The translations under genes and the position numbers were made by a program. This document shows, one piece after another, positions 26,879 through 37,369 of a DNA stretch of 64,000 bases. The DNA comes from Agrilutibacter niabensis (GTDB taxonomy: Bacteria > Pseudomonadota > Gammaproteobacteria > Xanthomonadales > Xanthomonadaceae), in the NCBI RefSeq assembly GCF_042657165.1, contig NZ_JBHSNJ010000013.1, positions 496,001 through 560,000 on the forward strand, given 5' to 3'. The notes beneath the pieces are model-generated. The model had not been told where the DNA came from and ran no database searches. It worked only from the letters and a program-made list of their open reading frames with translations. Every line of letters starts with the position of its first letter. Positions within the stretch are counted from its first letter, which is position 1.

Positions 26879-28167
26879 GCGCAGGCGCCGCCTCGCGTGC
26901 AGTTGCTGCGCGCGTGCTCGACGCGGTGCTGCATCGTGGCCGTTCGCTCAAGGCGGAACTCTCCACGCAGCTCCCGACGCTGGATGATCCGCGCGATCGC
27001 GCCCTCGTCGAGGCGATCTGCTTCGCCGTCCTGCGCCAACCCGCGCGCTTCGAGGGCGCACTCAAGGCCTGGATCCCGCGTCCGCTCGGCAAGCGCGACG
27101 AGGAGCTGCGCGCGCTGCTGTACGCCGGCTTCGCCCAGCTAGATCCGCTCGCGCTGCCGGCACATGCCGCCGTGGCGGCGACGGTGGAGGCCGCGCGCTC
27201 GCTTGGCCGCGCGCACCAGGCCGGCATGGTCAACGCCCTGCTGCGTCGCGCGCAGCGCGAAGGCCTGCCTGCCGGCGATCCCGCCGCGCACTGGCCGCAG
27301 TGGTTGCGGGGGCGCCTGCAACGGGACTGGCCGCAGGACCATGCGCGCATTCTCGAGGCCAGCGCACAGACGCCGCCGTTGTGGCTGCGCGTCAACCGCG
27401 CGCGGCAATCGCGCGACGCATACCGCCAGCGCCTGCTGGAAGCCGGCATCGAATCGCATCCCGACGCCAGCGCCGCGGATGCGCTGCGCCTCGATGCAAG
27501 CCTCGCCGTCGCCCAGCTCCCGGGCTTCGCCGAAGGCGCGGTATCGGTCCAGGACCTCTCCGCGCAACGCGTCGCCGACGCCTTGTCGCTGCCATCCGGC
27601 GCACGCGTGCTCGATGCCTGCGCCGCGCCCGGCGGCAAGGCCGCGCACCTGCTCGAACGCGATCCGGCCTTGCGCCTGATCGCCATGGACGTCGACGCGG
27701 CGCGCCTCGAGCGCGTCCGCGGCACCTTCGCGCGTATCGGTGTCGGTGCGAATGCCCGCCTGGTCGCCGCCGACGCCAGCCGGCTGGAGAGCTGGTGGGA
27801 TAGCACGCCGCTCGACGCGGTGCTGGTCGACGCGCCGTGCTCGGCTACCGGCATCGTGCGCCGCCAGCCCGACGTGCTGCTGCACCGGCGCGAATCCGAC
27901 CTCATGCCGCTGCTCGCCACCCAGGCGCAGCTGCTCGATTCGCTGTGGAAGACGCTGGCGCCGGGCGGCGTGCTGCTGTACGCCACGTGTTCGGTGCTGA
28001 AGGCGGAGAACGAAACACAGATCGATGCCTTCCTGGCCCGCGCGCCCGACGCGCGGGCCGAGCCGCTCGACGACAGCTACGGCCGCGCCAGCGGCGCGGG
28101 TCGCCAACGCCTGCCGGGCGAACTCGGCGGCGACGGCTTTTTCTACGCACGGCTGCGCAAGCAGTAG
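26875..28167 (+). CDS. rsmB: 16S rRNA (cytosine967-C5)-methyltransferase
   Basis: A 430-residue m5C methyltransferase acting on C967 of 16S rRNA. The N-terminal NusB-like RNA-binding domain (residues 1-140) is followed by a ferredoxin-like insert and the class I SAM domain with VLDACAAPGGKAAHL. The two cysteines of RsmB/RsmF enzymes are C322 in DAPCSATG and C372 in YATCSVLKAENE. The latter is the attacking nucleophile by family analogy. The start is a GTG at 26875 overlapping the fmt stop. It ends the def-fmt-rsmB operon; the next gene has its own 48-bp gap. Confidence 0.95.
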   Translation: MSAGAASRAVAARVLDAVLHRGRSLKAELSTQLPTLDDPRDRALVEAICFAVLRQPARFEGALKAWIPRPLGKRDEELRALLYAGFAQLDPLALPAHAAVAATVEAARSLGRAHQAGMVNALLRRAQREGLPAGDPAAHWPQWLRGRLQRDWPQDHARILEASAQTPPLWLRVNRARQSRDAYRQRLLEAGIESHPDASAADALRLDASLAVAQLPGFAEGAVSVQDLSAQRVADALSLPSGARVLDACAAPGGKAAHLLERDPALRLIAMDVDAARLERVRGTFARIGVGANARLVAADASRLESWWDSTPLDAVLVDAPCSATGIVRRQPDVLLHRRESDLMPLLATQAQLLDSLWKTLAPGGVLLYATCSVLKAENETQIDAFLARAPDARAEPLDDSYGRASGAGRQRLPGELGGDGFFYARLRKQ

Positions 28168-28215
28168 GGCGCGTTTCCGACACCAATCCCACGTGGCGCC
28201 GTTATCATCCGCGCC

Positions 28216-29916
28216 ATGCTGAAGACACCTTCCGCCCGCGATACCTGGTTGTTCTGGCTCGTTGCCCTGCTGGTGCTCGGCGCCGGCCTGGGCCTGCGCG
28301 ATCCCTGGCCCGCGGACGAGCCGCGTTTCGCGCTCGTGGCCAAGCAGATGGTCGAAAGCGGCGATTGGCTGTTCCCGCATCGCGGTGCGGAACTGTATTC
28401 GGACAAGCCGCCGTTGTTCATGTGGCTGCAAGCGGCCGCGTACACGGTGTTCCGCAACTGGCGCGTGGCGTTCCTGCTGCCGCCGCTGTTGGCGGCGCTG
28501 GGCACGCTGTGGTGCGTGATGGACCTTGGCAAGCGCCTGTGGACGCGGCGCGTCGGCCTGTATGCCGGCTATGCGCTGCTCTTCGCGCTGCAGTTCACCT
28601 ACCAGGCGAAGAAGGCGCAGATCGATCCGCTGGTGATGTTCTGGATCACGCTGGCCAACTACGGGCTGATCCGCCATTTCCTGCGTGGTCCGGATTGGCG
28701 GATGTGGATGCTCGGCTGGTTCGCGGCGGGTATCGGCACGATCACCAAGGGCGTCGGTGCGCTCGCGTTATTGATGCTGGTGCCGGCCGCCTTTGCCGCC
28801 TGGCGCGGCTGGACATCGGTCACGCCGGCTTGGCGCGACTGGCGCGTGCTTGCCGGTCCGGTGGCATTCCTGGTCGCGGTATCGCTCTGGCTGGTGCCGA
28901 TGGTTACGACGGCGTTGCACCACCCCGACCCGGCGTACCGCGCCTACCTCGAGGACATCCTGTTCCGCCAGACCGCGGGCCGCTATGCCAGGTCCTGGGA
29001 CCATCCGCAGCCAGCCTGGTACTACGTCAATGTGATGCTGACGATGTGGCTGCCAACGATGCTGGCGCTGCCATGGGCGCTGCCGGCGTGGAAGCGCCGC
29101 CTGCAACGGCACGATGCACGCTACCTGCTGCCGTTGGCGTGGTGGGTGCTGATCTTCGTGTTCTTCTCGATCCCGCACGGCAAGCGCGACGTGTACGTCA
29201 TGCCGGCTCTGCCGATGGTCTGTCTCGCGCTCGCGCCGCTGCTGCCGGGGATCTTGCGCAAGCTGTGGCCGCGACGCCTCGCGGTCGGGTTCGCGCTGGC
29301 ATTCATGCTTGCGATGTCAGGCGCTGGCCTGGCGATGCTGCTGGGCCATCCCGGCTTCGAAGACAGGCTCATCGGCGACCGCGGCCTGCAGAACGATGCC
29401 GCGCCGTTCGCGTGGATGCTGCTGGCCATGGGCGGCTGTGGACTGGGCAGCCTGCTGTGGTTTGGCTTCCGCCGTCCGATCGCGGTGCTGTTGTCGACGC
29501 TGACCTTCTTCTGGATCCTGTATGGACTGGTCGCGTATCCGCTGTTGAACCCGTCCAGTTCCGCGCGCGGTCTCATGACCCAGATCGATCGTCGCCTCGG
29601 GCCCGACGTGCAGCTGGGCCTGGTGGCGTGGAAGGAGCAGAACCTGTTGATGGCGCAGCGGCCGGTGGCGACCTTCGGGTTTGTCGTGCCGTGGAGCGAG
29701 CAGCTCAAGCGCGGCATTGCCTGGCAGCAGCAGGCGCCGCAGCAGCGCTGGCTGCTGGTGCAGGAGCCGGCGTTATCGCAATGCATCGATCGCAGCAAGG
29801 CCGAACTGGCTGGCCGTTCCAACCGCCGCATCTGGTGGCTGGTGCCCGCGGCCGCGGTGACTCCCGGCTGCGTGCCAGCGGGGCCCGAGCTGGAAGAGGG
29901 CACCGACGCGAACTGA
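28216..29916 (+). CDS. ArnT-like integral membrane glycosyltransferase (GT83/PMT superfamily)
   Basis: A 566-residue polytopic inner-membrane enzyme of the ArnT/dolichyl-phosphate-mannose-transferase superfamily, using an undecaprenyl-phosphate-linked sugar donor. The first periplasmic loop has the expected acidic motif (PADEPRFALVAKQM), then ELYSDKPPLFMWLQA and DLGKRLWTRRVGLYAGY. About twelve hydrophobic segments and a short C-terminal periplasmic domain match ArnT (about 550 residues). In other species ArnT adds L-Ara4N to lipid A phosphates. No arnABCDEF genes occur in the window, so another sugar is possible. It converges with the WaaE-like glycosyltransferase. Confidence 0.85.
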   Translation: MLKTPSARDTWLFWLVALLVLGAGLGLRDPWPADEPRFALVAKQMVESGDWLFPHRGAELYSDKPPLFMWLQAAAYTVFRNWRVAFLLPPLLAALGTLWCVMDLGKRLWTRRVGLYAGYALLFALQFTYQAKKAQIDPLVMFWITLANYGLIRHFLRGPDWRMWMLGWFAAGIGTITKGVGALALLMLVPAAFAAWRGWTSVTPAWRDWRVLAGPVAFLVAVSLWLVPMVTTALHHPDPAYRAYLEDILFRQTAGRYARSWDHPQPAWYYVNVMLTMWLPTMLALPWALPAWKRRLQRHDARYLLPLAWWVLIFVFFSIPHGKRDVYVMPALPMVCLALAPLLPGILRKLWPRRLAVGFALAFMLAMSGAGLAMLLGHPGFEDRLIGDRGLQNDAAPFAWMLLAMGGCGLGSLLWFGFRRPIAVLLSTLTFFWILYGLVAYPLLNPSSSARGLMTQIDRRLGPDVQLGLVAWKEQNLLMAQRPVATFGFVVPWSEQLKRGIAWQQQAPQQRWLLVQEPALSQCIDRSKAELAGRSNRRIWWLVPAAAVTPGCVPAGPELEEGTDAN

Positions 29917-29927
29917 CGCTGGGTGCC

Positions 29928-30707
29928 CTACAAGGGCCGGCCGTTCTGCAGCAGCCACAGCATGATGGTCTTCTGGCGCACGTAGTTGGCGCGCACGTAG
30001 GCGTACACGAGCCCGTGCCAGCCATCGCGGAAGCCGCCGCGCAGCACGTAGCCGCGCCAGAAGCGCCACGCCGGCGCCAGGACCAGCTTGCCCAGCGTCG
30101 CGCGCTTGCCGCGCGCGAAGTCGTGCTCGGCCATCATGCGGGCGTAGCGCTGCGTCTTCGTCAATTGCTGCTCGAGCGAGCGGTACGGGTAATGGATCAG
30201 GTCGCCGCGGAGCCTGCGCACGGCGCCGTCGACGCTCGCCGCTTCGTGGATCTCGCGCGTGCCACGCCAGCCGCCGCGACGGCGGTCGAACAGGCGCAGC
30301 ACCCGGTCGGGGTAGGCGTTGCCATGGCGCAGGAACTTGCCGAAGTACTCGCTGAGCCGCGCGAAGCGGTAGCCCGCCGCGCCCACGAAGCCACGCGCGC
30401 GTTCCGCCTCGATCGCGGCGCGGAGCGGGTCGCTGACCCGCTCGTCGGCATCCAGGCACAGCACCCAGTCGTGCGCGGCCTGTTCGACCGCGAACTGCTT
30501 CTGGCTGCGGAAACCGTCAAAGGGCCGCTGCAGCACCCGCGCGCCCATGCGCTGCGCGATCTCGACGGTGGCGTCGGTCGAATGCGAGTCGACCACGATC
30601 ACCTCGTCGCAGAAGGCGAGCGAGGCGATGCAGTCGCCGATGCGGTCGGCTTCGTTGAACGTGATAATGCAGGCCGAGAGCGGGCAGGGCGTGATCGCTG
30701 CCGGCAC
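29928..30707 (-). CDS. family 2 glycosyltransferase, WaaE/KdtX-like (LPS inner-core beta-1,4-glucosyltransferase type)
   Basis: A 259-residue GT-A enzyme. The N-terminal nucleotide-binding segment (LSACIITFNEADRIGDCIASLAFCDEVIVVDSHSTDAT) and the DxD-type site (CLDADERVSD) are clear. The middle motif with RLSEYFGKFLRHGN and GTREIHEAA is typical of WaaE/KdtX proteins that add glucose to heptose I of the LPS core. The start is a GTG at 30707; no upstream ATG exists in frame without running into the divergent gene. It is divergent from a CDP-glycerol glycerophosphotransferase-like gene, with 25 bp between starts. Acceptor sugar unproven. Confidence 0.88.
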   Translation of the reverse strand: MPAAITPCPLSACIITFNEADRIGDCIASLAFCDEVIVVDSHSTDATVEIAQRMGARVLQRPFDGFRSQKQFAVEQAAHDWVLCLDADERVSDPLRAAIEAERARGFVGAAGYRFARLSEYFGKFLRHGNAYPDRVLRLFDRRRGGWRGTREIHEAASVDGAVRRLRGDLIHYPYRSLEQQLTKTQRYARMMAEHDFARGKRATLGKLVLAPAWRFWRGYVLRGGFRDGWHGLVYAYVRANYVRQKTIMLWLLQNGRPL

Positions 30708-30732
30708 CGGTGAAGCGGACGAGGAAGGGTTG

Positions 30733-31782
30733 ATGGCGGATTACCTGTTGTTCGCGACCGAGCGTTATGCGCTGCCCATCCTGCAACCGCTGGCGCTCGC
30801 GCTGCAAGCCGCGGGGCATGGCGTGCACGCGTTGTTCGTGGACGGCGCCGCCGGCGCCGCGCTGCCCGCGCCGGTGCGCACGGTCGCCCTGCGGGACGCA
30901 GTGGCGCTGAAGCCGCGCGCGGTGTTCAGCGCGGCCAATTGGGTGCCGCCCTTCATTGCCGGCGCCAAGGTGCAGCTCTTCCACGGCTTCAACGTCGAGA
31001 AGCGTTCGGACGAGCGCGGCCATTTCCGCGTGCGCGGCCTGTTCGACCTGTATTGCACCCAGGGGCCGGCAACGACGGCGCCGTTCAAGGCGCTGGCGGC
31101 GCGGCAAGGGCACTTCGCCGTCGTCGAGACCGGCTGGCCCAAGCTCGATCCGTTGTTCCGCGGCGATGCGGGCGAGGCGGCCGCGCTGCGCGCCCCGGCC
31201 GCCGCGCGGCCTGTCGTCATGTTCGCCTCGACCTTCACCGAACGACTGAGTGCCGCGCCGCACCTGTTCGATGCGATCGCGGCCGAAGTGGCGCGCGGCG
31301 ACCGCTATTGGTTGCTGACCCTGCATCCGAAGTGCCCACCGGAGTTGTTCGCGCGCTACCGCGCACTGGCAGGCCCGAACGCGTCCTTCGTCGAAACCGA
31401 GCAGCTGGTCGCCGCGCAGCGCGCCGCCGACGTGCTCGTGGCCGACACCACGTCGGTGGTGTCCGAATTCGTCGTGCAGCGCAAGCCGGTCGTGACCTTC
31501 CGCAACCGTGCGCCCAAGCCGCACATGCTCGACTTCACCGAGGCGGAACGGCTGCCCGCGATGCTGGAGCGCGCCTTCGCACCCGATGCGGAGCTGCAGG
31601 CGGCATTGGCCGCATACGCCGACCTGATCCATCCCTGGCGCGATGGCCATTCGTCCGAGCGCGTGCTCGCGGCAACCGAGGCATTGCTTCGAGGGGAGTT
31701 GGGGACGCTCTCCCGCAAACCACTTTCCTCGATCTGGCGGGGCCTGCAGATCCGGCGGGAACTGGGCTACTGGGGGCGTTGA
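30733..31782 (+). CDS. CDP-glycerol glycerophosphotransferase family protein
   Basis: A 349-residue protein of the Glyphos_transf (TagB/TagF-like) superfamily. Seen: a GT-B-like N-terminal half with VFSAANWVPPFIAGAKVQLFHGFNVEKR, a FASTFTERLS nucleotide-site segment, LLTLHPKC and the C-terminal DVLVADTTSVVSEFVVQRKPVVTFRN region, with the HP and Ser/Glu residues of the family. In Gram-positives these enzymes build teichoic acids. In Gram-negatives they decorate LPS or capsules with phosphoglycerol or act on other phospho-sugars. ATG 30733 follows GAGGAAGGG. Its pairing with WaaE and an ArnT-like gene suggests outer-membrane glycan decoration. Confidence 0.8.
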   Translation: MADYLLFATERYALPILQPLALALQAAGHGVHALFVDGAAGAALPAPVRTVALRDAVALKPRAVFSAANWVPPFIAGAKVQLFHGFNVEKRSDERGHFRVRGLFDLYCTQGPATTAPFKALAARQGHFAVVETGWPKLDPLFRGDAGEAAALRAPAAARPVVMFASTFTERLSAAPHLFDAIAAEVARGDRYWLLTLHPKCPPELFARYRALAGPNASFVETEQLVAAQRAADVLVADTTSVVSEFVVQRKPVVTFRNRAPKPHMLDFTEAERLPAMLERAFAPDAELQAALAAYADLIHPWRDGHSSERVLAATEALLRGELGTLSRKPLSSIWRGLQIRRELGYWGR

Positions 31783-31822
31783 ACCCGCCTGTGTCCGCTG
31801 GGCCGCCACGGCATGGCGCGCT

Positions 31823-33340
31823 TCACCACCGCAAGGGGCGCCGTGCCATGGTCCGCGAAAGCTGCGCATGCAATGCGCGCGCTTCCGCGTCGGGCAGGAA
31901 GCGGATGCGCAGCGGGGGCGCCATCGCGCCGGCACCGGCGGTGTCCAGCCACAGTGTCGCGGTGCCGCAGCGGCGGTCGACCGGATTGCGCGTGAGGGTG
32001 AGCGCCTGCAGCTTGTCGAGCTCGGCGAAGCGCCAGTGGCGGCGCCACCAGCCTTCGCGCACCGCGACGAGTTCGCCGTCGATCGCATACCCCGCCGCGC
32101 GCATGTGGCGCCGCGCGACGTAGGCCGACCACGGCAGCCACAGCAGAACGAGCAGGCCCCAAGCGCCGAGGAACCAGGTCGCGACCGCCGCCAGGACCAG
32201 GTTGAACGGCACGCCCGGCCACACCAGGCGCCACCAGGCGCGCCGGGGCAGCGCGCGCCATTCGAGCCGTGGCCACGACGAGCGCGGCAGCAGGTGCGCG
32301 ATCAGGGCGTCGCATGCGTCGGGGGTCGCCACCGGGGCGAGTTCACGCAACGCGCGCTGCTGGTTCTGCTGTTCGGCGACCGCGGTGTCGATGTCGAGGC
32401 TGCGGCGCTTGAGCAGCCGATGCATCATGCCTTCGCGCAGGGTCCAGGCCTGGATGCGCCGGCGCGAGGCGCTGGTGCGCCAGCGCGCCAGCAGGCCGCG
32501 CTCGACGGTGAGGCGGCGGCCGGCTTCGCTCAGCTTGAAGCCGTGGTATTGCAGCAGCGCCAGCACGATCGAGAACAGGCGCAGCAGCGCGATCACCAGC
32601 AGCACCAGGCTGACGCCGGCAATGGCGAGGTGGGCCGGGCTGTCGGCGCCGTTGTCCGAGGCCCAGCCGAGCAACCATTGGGCCCAGCCTTCGACCAGGT
32701 TCGGCATCAGGCGTGGGCTGGCCTGCGACAGGCCGCCGATCGCGGCGCCCACCACGATCAGGCCGCGGTTCGACACCAGTCCCAGGCGCACGATGTCGGC
32801 CGGCGACAAGGCCAGCAGCGGCGTGGGTTCCGGCGCGGCCGCGGTGGTGGCTTCCACGGCCACGCCGCGCCTACGCACCAGCGCCTCCAGCGCCAGTGCA
32901 TCGGAAAGCTTGAGCACGCGCATTTCCGCTTCCGGCTTCTGCCCGCCCGCGGATTCCAGTCGCACTTCCGCGACACCGAACAACCGGTGCAGCACCGATT
33001 GCTCCAGGGCGACATTGTGGATCCGCGCGAACGGAATCACCCGCAGGCTGCGCTCCAGCAGCCCGCTGCGCACCACCAGGGTGTCGCCGACCACGCCGAA
33101 GCGGTAGGTGAAGTAGCGCCACACCGACACGATCACCAGCACGCCGACGCCGATCAGGGACCACAACTCGTTGCGGTCGCCGCGGCCGAAGACCAGCAGC
33201 GCCACCAGCGGCACCACGAATTGCTTGAGCTGTTGCAGCAGCACGAACAGCCACGACATCGGGTGCAGGCGACGCTCGGCGTCGGCGGCGGAGACGCTGG
33301 CGGTTTCCATCGCGGTGCCCGGCGGTAGCGGCTCAGTCAT
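31823..33340 (-). CDS. PH domain-containing membrane protein, YdbT type (three bPH2 domains)
   Basis: A 505-residue inner-membrane protein. Paired hydrophobic segments (KQFVVPLVALLVFGRGDR, GVGVLVIVSVWRYFTY and others) alternate with bacterial PH domains. The first is visible as YRFGVVGDTLVVRSGLLERSLRVIPFARIHNVALEQS. The last, after AWGLLVLLWLPWSAYVARR, ends with GELVAVREGWWRRHW and RNPVDRR. Family function is unknown; related B. subtilis YdbT/YdbS affect antimicrobial (amylocyclicin) resistance. Its start overlaps the end of the YdbS-like gene by 8 nt, so the two form a coupled pair, as in the family's usual operon. Confidence 0.85.
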   Translation of the reverse strand: MTEPLPPGTAMETASVSAADAERRLHPMSWLFVLLQQLKQFVVPLVALLVFGRGDRNELWSLIGVGVLVIVSVWRYFTYRFGVVGDTLVVRSGLLERSLRVIPFARIHNVALEQSVLHRLFGVAEVRLESAGGQKPEAEMRVLKLSDALALEALVRRRGVAVEATTAAAPEPTPLLALSPADIVRLGLVSNRGLIVVGAAIGGLSQASPRLMPNLVEGWAQWLLGWASDNGADSPAHLAIAGVSLVLLVIALLRLFSIVLALLQYHGFKLSEAGRRLTVERGLLARWRTSASRRRIQAWTLREGMMHRLLKRRSLDIDTAVAEQQNQQRALRELAPVATPDACDALIAHLLPRSSWPRLEWRALPRRAWWRLVWPGVPFNLVLAAVATWFLGAWGLLVLLWLPWSAYVARRHMRAAGYAIDGELVAVREGWWRRHWRFAELDKLQALTLTRNPVDRRCGTATLWLDTAGAGAMAPPLRIRFLPDAEARALHAQLSRTMARRPLRW

Positions 33341-33824
33341 CGTCGCTGTCGATCTGGCGCCCCAGCACGTCGCGCAGGCGTTCCGCGTCGTGCTCGTCCA
33401 GGTGCGGCACGGTCACCGCGCTGTGGCGCGTGCCCGCGGTGTGCACGACCAGCGTGGCGAGCTGGCGCCGGCGTTGCCAGGGCCCACGCTTGAGGTCGAG
33501 GTGTTGCACGCGGGTGGCCGGCACGCGGGTCTCGCGCTGGAAGAGGCGGCCGCGCCGTATCGCCAGGCCCTCGTCGTCGAGCCGCCACGCGACGTGGCGG
33601 AACTGGCGCAGGCCCAGCCACAACCCGAGCCCGCCCATCAGCAGCGCGCCGATCAGCAGGCCGGCGATGGCGGGAAGGTCGAGCACGCGGAACACGACGA
33701 AGCCCGCGATCGCGGCCGGTATCGCGAGGCCCGTGCGCGAGGTCGCGAACAGCAGGCGTGCGCGCGCCGGCAACGGCTGCCACGCGGCTGCGTCGGCTTC
33801 GGTCGCCGTGATGCTTTCGTCCAT
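33333..33824 (-). CDS. PH domain-containing membrane protein, YdbS type
   Basis: A 163-residue protein with two adjacent membrane helices (LAIPAAIAGFVVFRVLDLPAIAGLLIGALLMGGLGLWL) followed by one bPH2 domain. That domain contains WRLDDEGLAIRRGRLFQRETRVPATRVQHLDLKRGPWQRR, the signature of this family. It is the short partner of the YdbT-like gene, whose start lies within its stop region. Both are next to an LpxL-like acyltransferase on the same strand (gap of 2 nt), which may tie them to envelope lipid biology. No biochemical role known. Confidence 0.87.
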   Translation of the reverse strand: MDESITATEADAAAWQPLPARARLLFATSRTGLAIPAAIAGFVVFRVLDLPAIAGLLIGALLMGGLGLWLGLRQFRHVAWRLDDEGLAIRRGRLFQRETRVPATRVQHLDLKRGPWQRRRQLATLVVHTAGTRHSAVTVPHLDEHDAERLRDVLGRQIDSDDD

Positions 33825-33826
33825 CT

Positions 33827-34756
33827 TCAGCGTATCCCCAGGTATGGATTGTCCGGCTCACTGCCGGGTGGCTGCAGCGTGTAGCGCTTGTAGGTCCACT
33901 GATACTGCGATGGATCGCGGCGGGCGATGCGTTCCAGCGCGGCATTGAGCGCGGTGACCGCAGCGACCGGATCGGCGTCGCCGACGGCTTCCGGCGCTGC
34001 GTCGATATGCAGCGCGAAACCAGGCTCGCCGTCGTGGCCATCGTCGATGCGCTCGCAGTAGGCGAACACCACCGCGGCCCCCGTGCGGTGGGCGAGGCGA
34101 CCCAGCAGCGTCATCGTCAATGCGGGCACGCCGAAGAACGGGGCGAATTCGCCATCGCCACGCTTGGGCTGCTGGTCGGGGAGGATGCCGACCACGCCGC
34201 CGTCCTTGAGCAGCTTGAACAGCTGGCGCACGCCGGGACCCTCGGCGCGGACCTGGGTCACCCGCACGGCGTTGTCGTTGTCGGCGCGGACCCGGCGCAG
34301 GAAGGCGTCGCCGATGGCCGACTCCGGCGGCGCGTACAGGATCGCCAGCGGCGTGTGCGAGGCCAGCCACTGGTTCAGCAGCTCCCAGTTGCCGTAGTGC
34401 GGCGCGGCCACGATCACCCCGCGCCCGGCCGCGATGGCGGCGTCGAACAGGTCGACGCCGTGGTGCTCGCGGATCAGCGCGAGGTTCTCGGCGTGCGGCC
34501 GCGTCCACAACCGCAGCGTCTCGATCGCCTGCCGCGCGGTCGTGCGGACGATGCGCTGCTGCAGCTCCTCGCGCTGGGTGGGAAGCAGGTCGGGCTGGAT
34601 GAGCTCGAGGTTGCGCCGCGCCACGCGGGCTTCGCGCGTGTTTCGGCGCAGCATCAGCGCCGCGATCCCATCGCCCAGCCGCAGCAGCCAGGGCCAGGGC
34701 AGGCGGGTGAGGAGGGCGGCGAGGAAATGGAAGAGGCGGGCGATGAAGTCGGCCAT
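33827..34756 (-). CDS. lysophospholipid/lauroyl acyltransferase family protein (LpxL/HtrB type)
   Basis: A 309-residue inner-membrane acyltransferase. The HX4E catalytic motif is visible in APHYGNWELLNQW. The substrate-binding segments GVRQLFKLLKDGGVVGILPDQQPKRGDGEFAPFFG and AVVFAYCERI match LpxL/LpxM enzymes that add secondary acyl chains to lipid A. An N-terminal helix (FHFLAALLTRLPWPWLLRLGDGI) anchors it. Its stop is 2 bp before the start of the YdbS-like gene, so the three probably form an operon. Whether it acts on lipid A or another acceptor (e.g. an ornithine lipid or aryl polyene) is open. Confidence 0.85.
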   Translation of the reverse strand: MADFIARLFHFLAALLTRLPWPWLLRLGDGIAALMLRRNTREARVARRNLELIQPDLLPTQREELQQRIVRTTARQAIETLRLWTRPHAENLALIREHHGVDLFDAAIAAGRGVIVAAPHYGNWELLNQWLASHTPLAILYAPPESAIGDAFLRRVRADNDNAVRVTQVRAEGPGVRQLFKLLKDGGVVGILPDQQPKRGDGEFAPFFGVPALTMTLLGRLAHRTGAAVVFAYCERIDDGHDGEPGFALHIDAAPEAVGDADPVAAVTALNAALERIARRDPSQYQWTYKRYTLQPPGSEPDNPYLGIR

Positions 34757-34766
34757 TGCGCAGAGT

Positions 34767-34795
34767 GTAGCGGTGGCGCCTGCTGCCTCCGCTAC
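34767..34795. repeat. GTAG-type inverted repeat in the lpxL-dtd divergent gap
   Basis: GTAGCGG (34767-34773) and CCGCTAC (34789-34795) form a perfect 7-bp stem with a 15-nt loop. It sits 11 bp in front of the acyltransferase start. It is the best conserved member of the GTAGC..GCTAC group in this window and resembles SMAG/REP elements of Stenotrophomonas by its GTAG head. Confidence 0.5.
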
Positions 34796-34853
34796 GCGCC
34801 GGCTCCGGTGTCGGCTCGATTACGATTCCCGCATTCCCTTTCCGCGCCCGCTC

Positions 34854-35294
34854 ATGCTTGCCCTGATCCAGCGTGTCACCGAAGCCCGCGTCACCATCGA
34901 CGGCGAAACCGTCGGTGCCATCGGCCCCGGCCTGCTTGCGCTGGTCGGCGTCGAGCCCGGCGATGGCGATGCCCAGGTCGCGCGCATGGCCGAGCGCCTG
35001 CTCGGCTACCGGGTCTTCGCCGACGACCAGGGGCGGATGAACCTGGGCCTCGCCGATACCGGTGGCGGCCTGCTGCTGGTCAGCCAGTTCACCCTCGCCG
35101 CCGACACCCGCAGCGGCATGCGCCCCGGCTTCTCCACCGCCGAGGCCCCCGACCTGGCTGAACCCGTCTTCAACCGGCTGCTGGCAACGTGCCGGCAAAA
35201 GCACGCGCCGGGGGTGGAAACCGGGCGGTTCGGGGCCCATATGGTGATCAGCCTGGTCAACGACGGGCCGGTGACCTTCCTGCTCAGGGCCTAG
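34854..35294 (+). CDS. dtd: D-aminoacyl-tRNA deacylase
   Basis: A 146-residue DTD that hydrolyses D-aminoacyl-tRNAs and Gly-tRNA(Ala). The invariant active-site motif is SQFTLAADTRSGMRPGFS. The Gly-cisPro region is at NDGPVTFLL (consensus NGPVT; here with an extra Asp, a common variant). The N-terminus MLALIQRVTEARVTIDGETVGAIGPGLLALVGV is the typical dtd start. Divergent from the LpxL-like gene, and about 130 bp upstream of rpoD on the same strand, but rpoD has its own strong -10 box in between. Confidence 0.96.
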   Translation: MLALIQRVTEARVTIDGETVGAIGPGLLALVGVEPGDGDAQVARMAERLLGYRVFADDQGRMNLGLADTGGGLLLVSQFTLAADTRSGMRPGFSTAEAPDLAEPVFNRLLATCRQKHAPGVETGRFGAHMVISLVNDGPVTFLLRA

Positions 35295-35362
35295 CCCCCG
35301 GGAAGCGAACCCCGCCTCCCCCGCAGCGCCTCTTGTTGGACAGGCTCTTTTCCGCCGGGCAG

Positions 35363-35384
35363 TACCCGCTTCCGCGGGTATAAT
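35363..35384 (+). promoter_or_regulatory. rpoD promoter with palindrome overlapping the -10 box
   Basis: A consensus -10 hexamer TATAAT (35379-35384) lies 39 bp before the rpoD ATG. A perfect inverted repeat TACCCGCTTCCGCGGGTA (35363-35380; 7-bp arms, 4-nt loop) runs directly into it, so a dimeric repressor or activator could compete with RNA polymerase here. No good -35 is visible at 17 bp spacing, and TTGGAC at 35336 is too far away. This suggests a regulated or extended promoter. Confidence 0.6.
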
Positions 35385-35422
35385 GCTTGGTTCCCTTAGT
35401 ACCCCACCTGGTGTCCCACTCC

Positions 35423-37285
<1,863 letters not shown>

Positions 37286-37305
37286 TCCGCGCCGAAGTCG
37301 AAACG

Positions 37306-37337
37306 CGAAGCCCCGCCAAGTGCGGGGCTTCGTCTTT
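37306..37337 (+). terminator. rho-independent terminator of rpoD
   Basis: A hairpin CGAAGCCCCGC, loop CAAGT, GCGGGGCTTCG (37306-37332) is followed by TCTTT. It lies 20 bp after the rpoD stop and 32 bp before the tRNA gene, so the tRNA should have its own promoter (a CATAAT box at 37353-37358). Confidence 0.88.
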
Positions 37338-37369
37338 CCGGCGGACTGCCGCCATAATTGCGCCGCGAC

